Source: Bacillus sp. es.034 (GTDB taxonomy: Bacteria > Bacillota > Bacilli > Bacillales > Bacillaceae_B). From it: a stretch of 64,000 nt of DNA. The stretch lies in contig NZ_PDIY01000001.1 of NCBI RefSeq assembly GCF_002563655.1, positions 1,359,501 to 1,423,500 on the forward strand, in the 5' to 3' direction. The notes under the pieces were generated by a model that was given only the letters and a program-made list of their open reading frames with translations, did not search any database and was not told the DNA's origin. Shown here in pieces: positions 47,978-56,564 of this stretch. Numbering within the stretch: position 1 is the stretch's first letter; each line of letters begins with the position of its first letter. Both the position numbers and the translations under genes were made by a program.

Positions 47978-48049
47978 TAGAAGTGTGAGCAACAAGGGGA
48001 AGGGCGGCCGACCTTTTTGACTTGTTGCAAACTACTAAACTTTATAGTT

Positions 48050-48080
48050 CACATGGATGTGGGCTTACTTTCAAGGAGGA
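48050..48080 (+). promoter_or_regulatory. Paired CsrA binding sites in the first hag leader
   Basis: CACATGGATGTG folds with GGA exposed in its loop and matches the CsrA consensus ACARGGAUGU at nine of ten positions. A second GGA lies in the Shine-Dalgarno TCAAGGAGGA, 20 bases on. This is the two-site layout of B. subtilis hag. Confidence 0.85.
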
Positions 48081-48089
48081 AATTTTGTA

Positions 48090-49037
48090 ATGAGAATTAA
48101 TCATAATATTGCGGCTTTGAATACTTATAATAAGTTAAGCAGTGCTTCTACAGCTCAAGGTAAATCAATGGAGAAATTGTCTTCAGGTCTTCGTATTAAC
48201 CGTGCTGGTGATGATGCTGCAGGACTGGCGATTTCAGAAAAGATGCGTTCACAGGTCCGCGGTTTAGACCAAGCTTCCCGAAATGCCCAAGATGGTATTT
48301 CTTTGATTCAAACGGCTGAGGGAGCATTGAACGAAACACATGATATTCTTCAACGTATGCGTGAACTTTCGACTCAAGCTGCAAATGATACAAATACTAC
48401 AGATGACCGTAAAGAAATTCAAAAAGAAATGAATCAACTTACATCAGAAGTTACTAGAATTGGTAATAATACTGAATTCAATACTCAAAAATTGATGGAT
48501 GGATCAAAGTCCTCTGGATTATCATTGCAAATTGGTGCAAATCAATCGCAACAATTCACAGTAAAACTTCAGGACATGAGAGCTCAATCACTGGGTATAT
48601 CTGGAACTACTGGTGGAGCTACAGCTGCTGGAGTAGGTCCAACTGTACCAGATGATGTTGTTGGAGCAACGTTTACAGCTGCAGTATCTGAAAATGAGTT
48701 AACCGATATTAATGCTACAGCCACACCAGAATATGCCTTAGATATTACGGATGCTACTAAAGCAAGTGCTGCTACCAAAGTATTAGACCAAGCAATTGCA
48801 AAAGTTTCAGGAGAACGTTCTAAGCTAGGTGCATATCAAAATCGTTTAGAGCACACTATTAATAACTTGGGTACATCTTCTGAGAATTTAACAGCAGCAG
48901 AATCTCGTGTTCGTGATGTTGATATGGCGAAAGAAATGATGAATCAAACTAAAAATTCAATTCTTTCCCAAGCTGCTCAAGCTATGTTGGCTCAAGCGAA
49001 TCAACAACCACAAGGTGTGCTTCAATTACTTCGCTAA
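48090..49037 (+). CDS. hag: Flagellin Hag, first copy
   Basis: 315 residues from ATG 48090. N-terminal RINHNIAALNTYNKL and C-terminal [32 protein letters not shown] with a short central region (about 145-225). It is close in size to the B. subtilis 304-residue Hag. Codon usage is that of a highly expressed gene (many GGT, GCT, CGT). Confidence 0.96.
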   Translation: MRINHNIAALNTYNKLSSASTAQGKSMEKLSSGLRINRAGDDAAGLAISEKMRSQVRGLDQASRNAQDGISLIQTAEGALNETHDILQRMRELSTQAANDTNTTDDRKEIQKEMNQLTSEVTRIGNNTEFNTQKLMDGSKSSGLSLQIGANQSQQFTVKLQDMRAQSLGISGTTGGATAAGVGPTVPDDVVGATFTAAVSENELTDINATATPEYALDITDATKASAATKVLDQAIAKVSGERSKLGAYQNRLEHTINNLGTSSENLTAAESRVRDVDMAKEMMNQTKNSILSQAAQAMLAQANQQPQGVLQLLR

Positions 49038-49054
49038 TCATAAATTATTCTTAA

Positions 49055-49106
49055 AAGGAGCCTCATAGCCAATTATAATTTATTGGTGAAGTGGTTCCTT
49101 GTTTTT
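49055..49106 (+). terminator. Structured spacer/terminator between the hag genes
   Basis: AAGGAGCC pairs with GGTTCCTT around an inner CCAAT/ATTGG stem, followed by a five-T run. Partial read-through into the second hag is plausible, since no SigD promoter was found for that gene. Confidence 0.65.
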
Positions 49107-49115
49107 AATAAGTAG

Positions 49116-49150
49116 TCCACAAGGAAGTGGATAATTGATTTCAAGGAGGA
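49116..49150 (+). promoter_or_regulatory. Paired CsrA binding sites in the second hag leader
   Basis: TCCACAAGGAAGTGGA folds as a hairpin with GGA in its loop (nine of ten to ACARGGAUGU), and the Shine-Dalgarno TTCAAGGAGGA carries the second GGA 22 bases later. Same design as the first hag leader. Confidence 0.85.
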
Positions 49151-49157
49151 AATTATT

Positions 49158-50432
49158 ATGAGAATTAATCATAATATTGCAGCTTTAAATACTTATCGTC
49201 AACTAAATGGTGCTTCAAATGCACAGTCTAAATCAATGGAAAAATTATCTTCTGGTCTACGAATTAATCGTGCAGGAGATGATGCGGCAGGATTAGCGAT
49301 ATCTGAAAAAATGAGATCTCAAGTTCGTGGGCTCGATCAAGCTTCTCGTAACTCCCAAGACGGGATTTCTCTTATTCAAACAGCTGAAGGTGCATTGAAT
49401 GAAACACATGATATTCTTCAGCGTATGCGTGAACTGGCTGTTCAAGCATCTAATGATACTAATACAACAGATGATCGTAAGGAAATACAAAAAGAGATCA
49501 ATCAATTAACATCTGAGGTTAGTAGAATTGGGAATAATACTGAATTTAATACTCAAAAGCTATTAGATGGAAATAAATCAGGTATTAAGGTAGCTGCAGG
49601 TTCTACATTCAATTCACAAGCTACTGGAACGATTGCAGATTCTGGTATTAGTTTAACAGCTGCAGCTTCAGGAACATATGATGGGGCTGCAGGAAATATG
49701 AACATTGTAATTAGTGCTACTTCTGGTGCTAGTGTTGGTGCTGCGGTTTCTAGTAATACGTTGACTATTACTCTTGATTCAGATGATACGATGGACGAAA
49801 GCGCTATCTCTGCAGCTTTGCTTGCTGGGAGTTTAAATTCTGATTTCACTGTTTCAGGTACTGGTACTGTTACTGATGGACAAACAGGTGGCTTAGGTGG
49901 AGGTACTACAACCACATCAGGTAAAGATGGTGCAGCTTCACTTCAAATTGGAGCAAATCAAAGTCAACAATTTAGTGTGACTATTAATGATATGCGTTCA
50001 GCTGCTTTAGGAATTTCAGGTGAAGCAGGAAATAACGCTGGAGGAGTTGTTGGTGGCACTGTAGGAGCCACATTCACAGCTACCGGTTCCGAAAACGACT
50101 TAACAGATGTAACAATCTCAGGTGAACATGGTTTAGATGTATCAACAGCATCAAAAGCTTCAGCTGCTATTAAAGTTTTTGATCAAGCCATAAATACCGT
50201 TTCGGCTGAACGCTCTAGATTAGGTGCGTATCAAAATCGATTAGAACATACAATCAACAACTTAGGAACAGCTTCAGAAAATTTAACAGCTGCAGAGTCT
50301 CGTGTACGTGATGTTGACATGGCGAAAGAAATGATGAACCAAACGAAGAATTCTATTCTTTCTCAAGCTGCTCAAGCTATGCTTGCTCAAGCTAATCAAC
50401 AACCTCAAGGGGTTTTACAACTTCTTCGTTAA
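49158..50432 (+). CDS. hag2: Flagellin Hag, second copy with Gly/Thr-rich insert
   Basis: 424 residues. Ends nearly identical to the first Hag, but the centre (about 145-330) is longer and rich in Gly, Ala, Ser and Thr (DSGISLTAAASGTYDGAAGNM). The last 90 residues match the first copy almost exactly, suggesting recent duplication or gene conversion. It would co-assemble or substitute in the filament. Confidence 0.94.
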   Translation: MRINHNIAALNTYRQLNGASNAQSKSMEKLSSGLRINRAGDDAAGLAISEKMRSQVRGLDQASRNSQDGISLIQTAEGALNETHDILQRMRELAVQASNDTNTTDDRKEIQKEINQLTSEVSRIGNNTEFNTQKLLDGNKSGIKVAAGSTFNSQATGTIADSGISLTAAASGTYDGAAGNMNIVISATSGASVGAAVSSNTLTITLDSDDTMDESAISAALLAGSLNSDFTVSGTGTVTDGQTGGLGGGTTTTSGKDGAASLQIGANQSQQFSVTINDMRSAALGISGEAGNNAGGVVGGTVGATFTATGSENDLTDVTISGEHGLDVSTASKASAAIKVFDQAINTVSAERSRLGAYQNRLEHTINNLGTASENLTAAESRVRDVDMAKEMMNQTKNSILSQAAQAMLAQANQQPQGVLQLLR

Positions 50433-50447
50433 TATTTTTATGATTAA

Positions 50448-50482
50448 GGGACTCTAGAATATTCTAGGGTCTCTTTTTTTTA
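50448..50482 (+). terminator. Terminator of the hag cluster
   Basis: GACTCTAGAAT pairs with ATTCTAGGGTC, followed by seven T. Confidence 0.88.
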
Positions 50483-50600
50483 GCATTTCGTACTGGAAGC
50501 ATAAATAGGTCAACAGACTAAAGTTCATTCCGGTAATGTGCTTTAAGAGGATAAGGTTTTGAATCTCCTTGCCAGAAATGACAATCTGGTATGACTTTCT

Positions 50601-51312
50601 CTAGTACTGATGAAAGGATTTGTATATGTCAAATATCTCTTTATTATAAAATGAATCTATTTTTAAAAGTTGTAGAACTGTTGAAAGAGTGGAAAGTTTA
50701 TCGTTAATTTCAGAAGTGGGCGAAGATATGTTTATATTTGCAGGTAAATAAATAGAGCGCTTAGATGAAGTTTGACTACTTGATAAATCCATAGAAGAGA
50801 TCGTTTTTCTTCTCATAGAGTGATGTAAATACAGTTGAATTAAATAAAGGAAATAGCGGATTTGGAATTGGTCGTATAGAATCAGCCTGTTTTGTTTATC
50901 CATTGCAAAATCCAAACTAAACTTTTCCCATAGGATATGACTTAGTCCCTTGTTTTCATAAGGCATGAAGCTGTCGGTAGATAGAATGATTTTTTGTGGT
51001 GTATTACTCTTCTTTCTTAAATGACCATCATCTTGATAACACCAAGCCAAAGCCAGAGGAGATAAGTGTTTGTAAATAGAGGAAGGACTTTCTTTCCATC
51101 TCTATACCATAGGTTTCTTAAATTCGTGATTTTAGGGTGAGTTTTTGATTGGACATAATAGCTTTCTGTGTATAGCAGTGGGTACATCATGCTTGGTCTT
51201 TTTTCGAGTACATAAATTGAAACCGGGCCTTCCTGCCATTTTGCTGTGTAATACACCCGTCCCCTAATAGTTTACCAGTCATTAAAGAAAGAAAAGTATT
51301 TTGAGTTTCCAC
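50601..51312 (-). pseudogene. Decayed LAGLIDADG homing-endonuclease gene
   Basis: Reading the minus strand from GTG 51312 (GGGGGG site upstream) gives METQNTFLSLMTGKLLGDGC, with the first LAGLIDADG-type motif (KLLGDG), and continues to SKKDQA before a TGA at 51187-51189 where Trp is expected. The next conserved block (ESYYVQSKTHPKITNLRNLW) is in a second frame, and the second motif (LALAWCYQDDGHLRK) and KIILSTDSF...RLILYDQFQIRYFL lie in a third, running to 50601. So there is one nonsense change, one small deletion and one further frameshift. The enzyme is no longer made in full. Related ORFs occur beside or in introns of Bacillus flagellin genes. Confidence 0.82.
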
Positions 51313-51333
51313 AATAACCCCCCTGACAAAATG

Positions 51334-51347
51334 CGAATATGCGTTCT
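51334..51347 (-). promoter_or_regulatory. LexA (DinR)-like box
   Basis: CGAATATGCGTTCT matches the Bacillus LexA consensus CGAACRNRYGTTYG at twelve of fourteen positions. It lies 22 bp before the GTG of the endonuclease relic, a normal operator distance. Confidence 0.6.
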
Positions 51348-51389
51348 GTTTAATTCTAACATGTTAAAGAGGAATTTTCCCTTTCTAAC

Positions 51390-51416
51390 TAAACTAACTT
51401 AAAAATCTTCCGATAT
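51390..51416 (+). promoter_or_regulatory. SigD promoter of flaG-fliD-fliS-fliT
   Basis: TAAA-N15-TCCGATAT, 31 bp before flaG. Confidence 0.85.
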
Positions 51417-51446
51417 AACCCATATAACCCACAGGAGGATCCCATA

Positions 51447-51797
51447 ATGATTGATAAAGTGACAGGACATGTTTCACAATCATTTATTGAAACACAAAAC
51501 ATTACTAGCGACGCAGCAAAGATAAAAGTACAGGAACAAACATTTGAAGAAACTACACCCAAAGAACCTGTCACCCAAGAAAAACTCCAAAATGTCGTTC
51601 AGGGCATGAATGAATTTTTATCAGCTTCGAATACACACCTCAAATTTGAATTCCATGATAGATTGAAAGAATATTATGTGACGATTGTGGATGATGTCAC
51701 GAAAGAAGTAGTGAGAGAGATACCGGCTAAACGAATGCTGGATATGTATGCGGCCATGACGGAGTTTGTCGGATTGATGGTCGATCAAAAGGTTTAG
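51447..51797 (+). CDS. flaG: FlaG-family flagellar protein (YvyC)
   Basis: 116 residues after AGGAGG. C-terminal block LKFEFHDRLKEYYVTIVDDVTKEVVREIPAKRMLDMYAAM is the FlaG signature. Role in filament length is suggested in other bacteria. First gene of the fliDST operon. Confidence 0.92.
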   Translation: MIDKVTGHVSQSFIETQNITSDAAKIKVQEQTFEETTPKEPVTQEKLQNVVQGMNEFLSASNTHLKFEFHDRLKEYYVTIVDDVTKEVVREIPAKRMLDMYAAMTEFVGLMVDQKV

Positions 51798-51811
51798 AGG
51801 AGTGAGAGATT

Positions 51812-53875
51812 TTGAGAATTGGCGGTTTAGCAAGTGGGATGGACATTGATTCCATCGTTGCCGACTTGATGAAAGCGGAACGGATCCCATTGGATAAATT
51901 AAAGGCAGAGAAGCAGACCCTTGAATGGAAACGTGATGATTATCGTTCGATGAACACACTGTTGTTGGATTTCCGTTCGGAGCTTACTCAGTATAAGCTG
52001 ACTTCGAAATACAGGGCAAGACAAACAAGTTCATCCGATGAAACGAAAGTGACTGCGACTGCGACGAGCGGGGCTTCACAAGCATCCTATACGATCAATA
52101 ACGTAACGAAGCTTGCCAGCGCAGCGAATCGTGTCAGTGGAAGCAGCGGGGCGAATGGTGAAAAGCTTTCAAGTGCCGGAACCAAGTTTGATCCGAAATC
52201 TGGTCTTTACAATCAAAGTTCGAAATTTGATAACAGTGCTGCTTTTACTTGGTCTGAAGGAGTGGTCGAAACCCAGACGATCAAGGCGGCAAGCGATACG
52301 ACTACCTCCTCTATTAATTTCGCCGGGACCACGCTAAAAGATGTAGACAAGATGAGTGTGAAGGTGAACGGAAAATCCATGGAGGTAGTGACATCCCTGC
52401 CTGCAGAAGGGCTTGGAAGTAACCAGGTATTGGTTGATGCCGGCGGGGCGTTGACGTTTGGCGCTGCGGTGAAGAAAGACAGCTCAATCCAGGTAGATTA
52501 CATAACAACAGATAAAACCCAAACCATTTCGACTACGGATGCTGTGAAAGATGTGCAGCTCGCTAAAGGCTCCATTCAAAATTTGACCTTAACGGTAAAC
52601 GGCAAGGATTATACTCTGGGAGCAACGGATACAGATGGCAATACCGAGCTGAAGGCAGCAGACAGCTCCGTCATCGGAACCATTAATAAAGAAACAGGTA
52701 AAATCAGTTTCACCACTGAACAGGCTGCCGGGTCAGCTATCTCGGTGAATTATACACAAAACTATTCTACTTTTTCATTGACGACTCATGGGAAAGACGG
52801 ACAAAAAAATGTGAACTTCCTTGTGCAGGGAAATGAATCATTGAATATAGTGATGAACAGGGTCAACTCTTCAGATGCCGGGGTTTCCATGTTCTATGAC
52901 TCATTTTCTGATCGTGCCACGATGACCCGGACCGAAACGGGAAACTACAATACAAGTGGAGATGAAATAACGACCTCGGGTACGTTTCTTAACTCTTTAT
53001 TAAAATTCGGGACGTCCACAGAAACGGGTGGAACGAATGTAGAATTTGAGATAAATGGTCTGAAAACAGAACGCTATTCCAACACGTTTGAAATGAACGG
53101 AGTCACATTCTCCATCAAGGATCTTTTTGACTCGTCCACCTCACCCAATGGCGTGACGACAACAATCTCAAATAATTCCACAGATGTATTTGATAACATC
53201 AAAGGCTTTGTGGATAAATACAATGAACTCATCGACAAAATCAGTAAAAAGACTTCCGAAGAATTCTATCGTTCATACGGTCCGCTAACGGATGAACAGC
53301 GGGAAAGCCTTTCTGATAAACAGCAGGAGCAGTGGGAAGAGAAGGCAAAGAATGGACTGTTAAAAAGAGATTCGATTCTCTCCGGTGTCCTGTCAGAAAT
53401 GCGAACCGACTTTTACCAGCCGGTGGATAACGCAAGCGTAAATCCTTTATACAAACAGCTATCGAGTATCGGGATCACCACGACAAGCAACTACCTTGAA
53501 GGTGGGAAGCTCGTCATCAACGAAGCCGAGCTGAAGAAAGCGATCGAAGAGGATCCCCAATCGGTGGAGAACCTGTTCAGGGGTGGAAGTGATGCCACCA
53601 ATGAGTCTCAGAAAGGAATCATCCACCGACTCTATGATTCTGTCAACGCTACGATGGACAAGCTGAAAGACAAAGCAGGCGGAGTGAACTCAACGAATCA
53701 GCAGTTTGCCCTGGGGCGCGAATTGAAAAACGTCGACAGCAGCATCGACCGCTTCGAAGACCGGATGAAACAAGTGGAAGACCGCTATTGGCGTCAATTT
53801 ACCGCCATGGAAAAAGCGATCCAGCAAGCCAACCAACAATCAGCCTATCTCATGCAGCAGTTTAGCGGCATGTAA
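51812..53875 (+). CDS. fliD: Flagellar cap protein FliD (HAP2)
   Basis: 687 residues, TTG start after GAGGAGTG. N-terminal RIGGLASGMDIDSIVADLM and C-terminal RYWRQFTAMEKAIQQANQQSAYLMQQFSGM match FliD. The variable middle (about 120-430) makes it longer than the 498-residue B. subtilis protein. It promotes flagellin folding at the filament tip. Confidence 0.95.
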   Translation: MRIGGLASGMDIDSIVADLMKAERIPLDKLKAEKQTLEWKRDDYRSMNTLLLDFRSELTQYKLTSKYRARQTSSSDETKVTATATSGASQASYTINNVTKLASAANRVSGSSGANGEKLSSAGTKFDPKSGLYNQSSKFDNSAAFTWSEGVVETQTIKAASDTTTSSINFAGTTLKDVDKMSVKVNGKSMEVVTSLPAEGLGSNQVLVDAGGALTFGAAVKKDSSIQVDYITTDKTQTISTTDAVKDVQLAKGSIQNLTLTVNGKDYTLGATDTDGNTELKAADSSVIGTINKETGKISFTTEQAAGSAISVNYTQNYSTFSLTTHGKDGQKNVNFLVQGNESLNIVMNRVNSSDAGVSMFYDSFSDRATMTRTETGNYNTSGDEITTSGTFLNSLLKFGTSTETGGTNVEFEINGLKTERYSNTFEMNGVTFSIKDLFDSSTSPNGVTTTISNNSTDVFDNIKGFVDKYNELIDKISKKTSEEFYRSYGPLTDEQRESLSDKQQEQWEEKAKNGLLKRDSILSGVLSEMRTDFYQPVDNASVNPLYKQLSSIGITTTSNYLEGGKLVINEAELKKAIEEDPQSVENLFRGGSDATNESQKGIIHRLYDSVNATMDKLKDKAGGVNSTNQQFALGRELKNVDSSIDRFEDRMKQVEDRYWRQFTAMEKAIQQANQQSAYLMQQFSGM

Positions 53876-53893
53876 ACATAAAGGAGTGTCAAT

Positions 53894-54298
53894 ATGGCCG
53901 TAAACAATCCATACCAAACGTATCAAAACAACTCAGTCACCACCGCATCTCCCGGCGAACTTACGTTAATGCTCTACAATGGATGTTTGAAATTTATCAC
54001 ACTCGCCAAAAAGGGAATCCAGAATCATGATATCGAAATGAAAAATGTGAACATCCAAAAAGCCCAGAACATCGTGAGCGAATTGATGGTCACCTTGAAT
54101 ATGGATATGGACGTATCCAAGAACATGATGTCACTCTATGACTTCATCAACCGCCGATTAATCGACGGAAATATCAAAAACGACGTGGAAGCCATCGAAG
54201 AAGCGGAAGGATTGATTATAGAATTCCGTGACACCTGGAAAGAGCTCATTCAGCTCAATCGTCAAAAACAGCACGCAGGTCAAGGTGGCAAAGCCTGA
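53894..54298 (+). CDS. fliS: Flagellin chaperone FliS
   Basis: 134 residues, NPYQTYQNNSVTTASPGELTLMLYNGCLKFI start. Canonical FliS, in contrast to the divergent one at 40752. Probably serves the two Hag flagellins and FliW/CsrA feedback. Its stop overlaps fliT by one base. Confidence 0.95.
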   Translation: MAVNNPYQTYQNNSVTTASPGELTLMLYNGCLKFITLAKKGIQNHDIEMKNVNIQKAQNIVSELMVTLNMDMDVSKNMMSLYDFINRRLIDGNIKNDVEAIEEAEGLIIEFRDTWKELIQLNRQKQHAGQGGKA

Positions 54299-54642
54299 TG
54301 TCTTCTGTTGAGCAATGCTATGAATTAACCAAACAGTTATATGTCCTGGTCGGCTCTTCTTCCAAAGTAGAAGATAGATTAATAGAAGAGGTGGACCAAC
54401 TAATACTACAACGAGAGGGAATTCTCTCTTCCATCCAGCCCCCCTACACAGAGGCAGAACAGACGTTGGGTCGCCAAATCGTTCAGTGGAACACCGTCAT
54501 AGATAAGAAACTTGCCATCCTGAGAGACGAAGTGAAGAAGGAAATGAACAGCATGAACAAAAAGAAAATAACGGCAAAAAAATATTCCAATCCTTATGAA
54601 CATATGCAGACGGACGGGTATTTTTATGATCAAAAGAAATAA
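54298..54642 (+). CDS. fliT: FliT-like flagellar chaperone
   Basis: 114 residues, helical, with QLYVLVGSS and a Lys-rich tail. Position directly after fliS identifies it as FliT, the FliD chaperone, though sequence conservation is low. Confidence 0.85.
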   Translation: MSSVEQCYELTKQLYVLVGSSSKVEDRLIEEVDQLILQREGILSSIQPPYTEAEQTLGRQIVQWNTVIDKKLAILRDEVKKEMNSMNKKKITAKKYSNPYEHMQTDGYFYDQKK

Positions 54643-54647
54643 ATTCC

Positions 54648-54673
54648 AGCCTCGATTATTTCGGGGCTTTTTT
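54648..54673 (+). terminator. Terminator of the fliD operon
   Basis: AGCCTCGA pairs with TCGGGGCT, with one mismatch, then six T. Confidence 0.85.
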
Positions 54674-54728
54674 ATTTTCCAAATAATCTCATGATATAAT
54701 AATAGAAAAATACTGGAGGCAGTCCAGG

Positions 54729-55520
54729 GTGATAACTAGTCTACTATCATCGGACGAAGGTCAAATGACAAATCTGATTACCAATGAACTCATAAAACAA
54801 ATCTCTCACCCACGTATGTGGATTTCCCTTGGAATAATCGTACTCATGGATTCCATTGCATCCTTCTTTGTATACATGCTCTTCGACGGTATCCAATTTT
54901 CATTCTGGGAATATATGCGGATCAGTTCGAACCTCCTTATGATCATTCAACTCTTCACTCTGATCATTGCCGGTGATATCGTTTCAAGTGAATTCTCGTC
55001 TGGCACCATTAAGCTATTGCTTATCCGACCTATTAACCGCGTGAAAATACTGCTTTCCAAATACATAACCGTGGTAGTCATCGCCACTGTTTTAACAGCC
55101 TCTCATTTCTTGTTTTCCGCCGTGCTCGGTTCTCTGTGGTTTTATGATAGTTTCTTTGATTTGAACGAGAACTTTTTTATTGTGGCAGGAGCTTACGTGT
55201 TGAGATTCATAGAAATGATGGTGATTTGTTCCTTCGCTTTTACCTTCTCGGTAGTGACGAGGAGCAGTTCGTTTGCGATTGGTTCTACGATCTTTCTGAC
55301 CTTTTCTGCAGGGACATTTTTGGTTTTGATGAACGAGCTTGGTATGGAGTGGGGGAGGTATCTGCTGTTTGCGAATACTGATTTGCAGCAATATTTCTTC
55401 GGGACTCCACCGTTTGAAGGAATGACGTTTTGGTTTTCGGTTGGGGTGATTGTGATGTATTTGGTTGGGCTTGGTGGATTGTGTTGGTGGAGTTTTGGGG
55501 AGAGGGATGTGGATGTTTAA
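54729..55520 (+). CDS. ABC-2 type permease without a partner ATPase
   Basis: 263 residues from GTG 54729 (TGGAGG upstream); ATG 54765 is a possible alternative. Six membrane segments in the ABC-2/YfiM layout, with IVSSEFSSGTIKLLLIRPINR after the second. No ATP-binding gene lies next to it: fliT is upstream and hpf downstream. It might use a shared ATPase from elsewhere, or have lost its own. Confidence 0.8.
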   Translation: MITSLLSSDEGQMTNLITNELIKQISHPRMWISLGIIVLMDSIASFFVYMLFDGIQFSFWEYMRISSNLLMIIQLFTLIIAGDIVSSEFSSGTIKLLLIRPINRVKILLSKYITVVVIATVLTASHFLFSAVLGSLWFYDSFFDLNENFFIVAGAYVLRFIEMMVICSFAFTFSVVTRSSSFAIGSTIFLTFSAGTFLVLMNELGMEWGRYLLFANTDLQQYFFGTPPFEGMTFWFSVGVIVMYLVGLGGLCWWSFGERDVDV

Positions 55521-55768
55521 TAGCTGATCCAACCTTAACCCCTCTCCAAAATCCCTTCACATTTTCGCCCCATACCATTCACAAATCCTCCAAATTCCCA
55601 ACGTTTAATCCAACAAAAAAGTGAGAAAATAATACTATAAAGAGTGAAAGGTGCTCTCTACATATCAACAAAACCACCTCACTCTTAAACATTCTCCAAC
55701 CCCCTACACACCCACACTTTCGACACCACCTTACAAACTTCACGAAAAATTGACAAAAAATTTAGAAA

Positions 55769-55804
55769 GTTTAAGAAGGATTAATGAAGGGAATGGAGAA
55801 TATA
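55769..55804 (+). promoter_or_regulatory. SigB and possible SigH promoters of hpf
   Basis: GTTTAA-N14-GGGAAT differs at one base from the SigB consensus. An overlapping AGGATT...GAGAATAT fits SigH. In B. subtilis yvyD is controlled by both. The rest of 55521-55768 is AT-rich with no gene. Confidence 0.65.
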
Positions 55805-55839
55805 TAAACATAGCTTTATTTTTAAAAGGAGGAGTTTAC

Positions 55840-56418
55840 ATGTTGAACTACAACATTCGAGGCGAGAACATTGAGGTAACTCCAGCGATTCGCGAACACG
55901 TGGAGAAAAAGATTGGTAAGTTAGACCGTTACTTTAATGAAACTCCTGATGCAAATGTACATGTTAATTTAAAAGTGTATCCTGATAAAAATACGAAAAC
56001 TGAAGTGACTATTCCAATGCCGCAATTAGTTCTACGTGCAGAGGAACGCAACGCAGATATGTATGCGGCTATTGATCTGATAGTAGATAAATTGGAGCGT
56101 CAAATTCGCAAACATAAGACCAGAGTGAACCGTAAGATGCGTGAAAAGGGTAGCCCGAAGGAGTTCTTCGCTGCTCAGGAAGATTTGAATCATGTTTCTC
56201 CTAACGGCGCAGCTGCCGTTGAACTGGAGGAAGAGGACGATACGGAAGTAGTAAGAACAAAGCAGTTCAATCTGAAGCCGATGGACAGTGAAGAAGCGAT
56301 CCTGCAGATGAATATGCTGGGTCACACATTCTTCATCTTCACGGACGCAGAGACGAATGCAACGAACATTGTGTACAAGCGTCGTGATGGTAAGTACGGT
56401 TTGATTGAAACAAATTAA
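55840..56418 (+). CDS. hpf: Long-form ribosome hibernation promoting factor
   Basis: 192 residues from ATG 55840, after AAGGAGGAG. N-terminal S30AE domain ([23 protein letters not shown]) and C-terminal dimerisation domain ([28 protein letters not shown]) of the YvyD type. It joins 70S ribosomes into inactive 100S pairs in stationary phase or stress. Preceded by stress promoters and followed by a terminator. Confidence 0.95.
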   Translation: MLNYNIRGENIEVTPAIREHVEKKIGKLDRYFNETPDANVHVNLKVYPDKNTKTEVTIPMPQLVLRAEERNADMYAAIDLIVDKLERQIRKHKTRVNRKMREKGSPKEFFAAQEDLNHVSPNGAAAVELEEEDDTEVVRTKQFNLKPMDSEEAILQMNMLGHTFFIFTDAETNATNIVYKRRDGKYGLIETN

Positions 56419-56433
56419 TCTGAATAAGCTTAA

Positions 56434-56465
56434 AACCTGTAGTCTCCTGGACTGCAGGTTTTTTT
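56434..56465 (+). terminator. Terminator of hpf
   Basis: AACCTGTAGTC pairs with GACTGCAGGTT, with one mismatch, then seven T. Confidence 0.9.
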
Positions 56466-56564
56466 GTAAGAAGAAGGATTTATACCACTTTTTGTCGAAT
56501 CTTGATATATAAAATATGGGTTTTTGTATTAAATAGACGCTTTAATCTAAAGGAGGACTTCACC

